From: Flavobacteriaceae bacterium UBA7446 | GTDB taxonomy: Bacteria > Bacteroidota > Bacteroidia > Flavobacteriales > Flavobacteriaceae | Direction: 5' to 3' | Assembly: GCA_002478685.1 (NCBI GenBank) | Contig: DLPY01000045.1 | Span: 7,530 to 16,485, forward strand | DNA length: 8,956 nucleotides | Part shown: piece after piece, positions 7,037-8,956 of the stretch | Position numbering within the stretch: the first letter of the stretch is position 1 | Layout: each line of letters begins with the position of its first letter | Program-made: the position numbers and the translations under genes | Notes under the pieces: generated by a model | The model's database searches: none | What the model was told of the DNA's origin: nothing | The model's input: the letters and a program-made list of their open reading frames with translations, nothing else

Positions 7037-7486
7037 ATGCTACAAGAAGGAGATCAATTACCTGCTTTTTCAGGTTTAAATCATCTAGGAGAACCTGTAT
7101 CACACAAAGACTACTCTGGGAAAAAGCTTATCGTATTCTTTTACCCACGTGCCAATACGCCGGGCTGCACTGCTGAAGCTTGTAATTTAAGCGATAATTA
7201 TGCTGCGCTTCAAGCTGAAGGATATGAACTGTTAGGCGTTAGTGCAGATTCCGTGAAAAAGCAAGCTGGTTTTGCGGAAAAATATAATTTCCCTTTTCCG
7301 TTATTGGCGGATGAAGACCACGTTGCTATTAAGGCATTTGGAGTTTGGGGGCCAAAAAAGTTTCAAGGCAGAGAGTACGAAGGTATTATTCGCACCACTT
7401 TTGTTATTGACGAAAAAGGAACTATTATACGTGTAATTCATAAAGTTAAAACTAAAGATCACGCTACACAAATTCTAGATAGCTAA
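7037..7486 (+). CDS. bcp: Thioredoxin-dependent peroxiredoxin, Bcp/PrxQ type
   Basis: Reduces hydrogen peroxide and organic hydroperoxides in the cytoplasm, with thioredoxin as the likely electron donor. The 149-residue length is typical for Bcp. The peroxidase motif PxxxTxxC is present as P37, T41 and peroxidatic C44, within YPRANTPGCT. C49 lies five residues later in the same helix, at the place of the resolving cysteine in the atypical 2-Cys members. R119 (IIRTTFVID) is the conserved active-site arginine. The thioredoxin-like fold is supported by KKLIVFFYPR (29-38), YELLGVSADS (63-72) and the C-terminal strand GTIIRVI. ATG 7037 opens the family's usual N-terminus (LQEGDQLPAF) and follows an A-rich leader typical of the phylum. 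It diverges from nth and ends 3 bp before the stop of the next, convergent gene. No good promoter match is visible in the 32-bp spacer. Confidence 0.95.
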   Translation: MLQEGDQLPAFSGLNHLGEPVSHKDYSGKKLIVFFYPRANTPGCTAEACNLSDNYAALQAEGYELLGVSADSVKKQAGFAEKYNFPFPLLADEDHVAIKAFGVWGPKKFQGREYEGIIRTTFVIDEKGTIIRVIHKVKTKDHATQILDS

Positions 7487-7489
7487 TTG

Positions 7490-8947
7490 TTACTTTTCGA
7501 GCCTATACCCAAATAATTGTTTGCTTTTAATCAGCTTGGATACACCAGGTGGAAGCTTGTTCTCCCAACCGCTTTCACCTGCCTTAATTTGGTCTAAAAT
7601 ATCTTTGGAGTAGATTTTCATATCATCGGTGCTATATTCCAATATATCTACTACCTTATCGTTATATTTAAAGAAGTTGTAAAGTTCTTTCAGTCTTGGG
7701 TGTACTCGAATTGAATTACTGTCAATGATTCCTCCATTTTTTGGATTAATTATAGGATAAAGATACACCTTAAGGTTTTTAAAGAATAGTTTTCCAAAAG
7801 CTTCTAAAATTCCTCCGCTCAAATGACGGTAATACTTTTCATTGAAAATTTCAATGAGATTATTTACCCCCATTGTTAATCGAATTTTCTTTTGCGTATA
7901 TTCAGAGAAATATTCAACTAGGCGGTAATATTCCTTAAAATTAGATATCATAACCGTTTGCCCAAGCGAGCATAGCAGGCGAGCTCTGTGCATAAAATCT
8001 TCCTCATCAATTTCACCTGTAGACATAAGGTTTGAAAGCGTGATTTCAAAAATAACGATAGTTTTTTCAGGATCCGAATCGGGTTCTTTTTCAAATATCT
8101 CCAACGACTTTTGATACATTTCCATGTTTACTTTTGTGACAGGTTTAAAACTACCACGAAGTGCAATAATATTTTTCTTGTATAATTCCCGCGCTGGCAA
8201 CAAATTATTACCATCTGGACCAAACATTACAGCCTCGGTCATGCCAAGGCGCACAAGCTCCAAACTCAACAATCGATTATCAATATCTTTAAATAGAGGT
8301 CCTGAAAAGTTTATTGTGTCAATTTCAATTGCTTCTATATCGATGTGATCAAAAAGATACTGCAATATTCTTTTTGGACGATCGTTTTGATAAAATGCAC
8401 CGTAAATCAAATTCACTCCCATAACACCTAAAGACATTTGCTGTGCTTTTGCGTCATTTTCCTTAAATCTGACATGAGTTGTAATCATGGAATAGGGCTC
8501 ATCTGGCTTGGTTTGAAACCTAATACCCATCCAACCATGTCCTTTAAATTTTTTGGCGAAGTCGATTGTTGTTACAGTGTTGGCGAAGGTAAAAAATAAC
8601 TTGTCTTTATTCTTTTCTCTGTCGATACGCTTTTCAAGTAAAGCCGTTTCCCATTCCAACATTTTGTTAAGTCTAGATTCTGTTACATACCTACCATCAT
8701 CTTCACGACCATAAATAGCGTCACTAAAATCTTTATCGTAGGCACTCATGGTTTTAGCAATGGTTCCAGAAGCACCACCGCAACGGAAAAAATGACGCGC
8801 CACTTCTTGTCCTGCGCCAATTTCTGCAAAGGTGCCATAAATATTCCTGTTAAGATTAATTCGTAAGGCTTTTGCTTCCAAAGAAGGTGTGTTTTCGAAA
8901 GGTTGATCACCAGCTAATTCTATGGGCATATGTGGAATTTTTTTCAA
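7490..8947 (-). CDS. Conserved-looking protein of unknown function (~485 aa)
   Basis: I do not recognise a functional family here. The frame encodes 485 residues if read from TTG 8947, and looks like a soluble, cytoplasmic, globular protein: no signal peptide, no long hydrophobic segment and no repeats. Highly ordered stretches include YGTFAEIGAGQEVARHFF (37-54), GGASGTIAKTMSAYDKDFSD (57-76), LFFTFANTVTTIDFAKKFKG (117-136), MFGPDGNNLLPARELYKKNI (241-260), SNLMSTGEIDEEDFMHRARL (305-324) and SLGQTVMISNFKEYYRLVEY (327-346). MGVNNLIEIFNEKYYRHLSG (359-378) comes next, and the protein ends near SGWENKLPPGVSKLI. The glycine-rich start of this series might bind a nucleotide or cofactor, but that is only a guess. 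The start is uncertain: TTG 8947 gives MKKIPHMPIELAG, ATG 8929 gives MPIELAG, and the frame is open to the window edge. The gene converges on bcp with a 3-bp gap and otherwise shares no visible link with it. Confidence 0.75.
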   Translation of the reverse strand: MKKIPHMPIELAGDQPFENTPSLEAKALRINLNRNIYGTFAEIGAGQEVARHFFRCGGASGTIAKTMSAYDKDFSDAIYGREDDGRYVTESRLNKMLEWETALLEKRIDREKNKDKLFFTFANTVTTIDFAKKFKGHGWMGIRFQTKPDEPYSMITTHVRFKENDAKAQQMSLGVMGVNLIYGAFYQNDRPKRILQYLFDHIDIEAIEIDTINFSGPLFKDIDNRLLSLELVRLGMTEAVMFGPDGNNLLPARELYKKNIIALRGSFKPVTKVNMEMYQKSLEIFEKEPDSDPEKTIVIFEITLSNLMSTGEIDEEDFMHRARLLCSLGQTVMISNFKEYYRLVEYFSEYTQKKIRLTMGVNNLIEIFNEKYYRHLSGGILEAFGKLFFKNLKVYLYPIINPKNGGIIDSNSIRVHPRLKELYNFFKYNDKVVDILEYSTDDMKIYSKDILDQIKAGESGWENKLPPGVSKLIKSKQLFGYRLEK

Positions 8948-8952
8948 AATTA
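8945..8952 (-). promoter_or_regulatory. Possible -7 promoter element before the last gene
   Basis: TAATTTTG on the minus strand fits the TAnnTTTG -7 consensus of the phylum. The matching -33 TTTG would lie beyond the window edge, so only half of the promoter can be judged. If real, transcription would begin around 8937-8940. The TTG at 8947 would then be upstream of the RNA start, leaving ATG 8929 as the start codon with a very short leader. In AT-rich DNA this 6-base match often occurs by chance. Confidence 0.25.
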
Positions 8953-8956
8953 TAAA

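Noticed and set aside
7005..7103. A 33-codon N-terminal extension of nth
   Set aside because: It lies opposite the first codons of the divergent bcp gene and has no match to the family. ATG 7004 gives the usual length.

Overview
The window looks like a chromosomal stretch from a member of the Bacteroidota, most likely a flavobacterium. This rests on AT-rich DNA, A-rich leaders with few Shine-Dalgarno motifs, a textbook Bacteroidota promoter (TTTG, 20-nt spacer, TATATTTG) and protein variants that I remember as typical of the group. The species assignment is inference; no rRNA or other marker is present.

Layout: positions 1-2684 (+) hold the end of a cell-surface polysaccharide locus, with a 5'-truncated GT-B glycosyltransferase overlapping (ATGA) a Wzx-type flippase. 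Facing it is uvrA (2668-5430, -), whose 3' end overlaps the flippase gene by 17 bp. A 166-bp divergent spacer (5431-5596) carries the promoter for an ECF-type sigma factor (5597-6178, +), followed 41 bp later by an unreported-length small gene of 46 codons (6220-6360, +). The small gene meets nth (endonuclease III, 6357-7004, -) tail to tail with a 4-bp overlap. nth diverges from a Bcp-type peroxiredoxin gene (7037-7486, +) across 32 bp. The window closes with a convergent gene (7490-8947, -) for a ~485-residue protein I cannot assign to a function.

Together the middle block joins nucleotide excision repair (UvrA), base excision repair of oxidised pyrimidines (Nth), hydroperoxide removal (Bcp) and a regulator (ECF sigma). 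This suggests a DNA-damage and oxidative-stress neighbourhood, though only proximity supports co-regulation. Two repair proteins have lost metal-binding cysteines: UvrA lacks half of its first zinc knuckle and Nth lacks three of the four cysteines of the iron-sulfur cluster. The gene packing is very tight: all three convergent junctions overlap or are 3 bp apart, so any transcription terminators must lie inside coding sequence. I see no tRNA, rRNA, CRISPR array, insertion sequence or phage gene, and no gene-free stretch above 300 bp. I found no clear new multi-gene system; the best leads are the 46-codon gene behind the sigma factor and the unassigned 485-residue protein.
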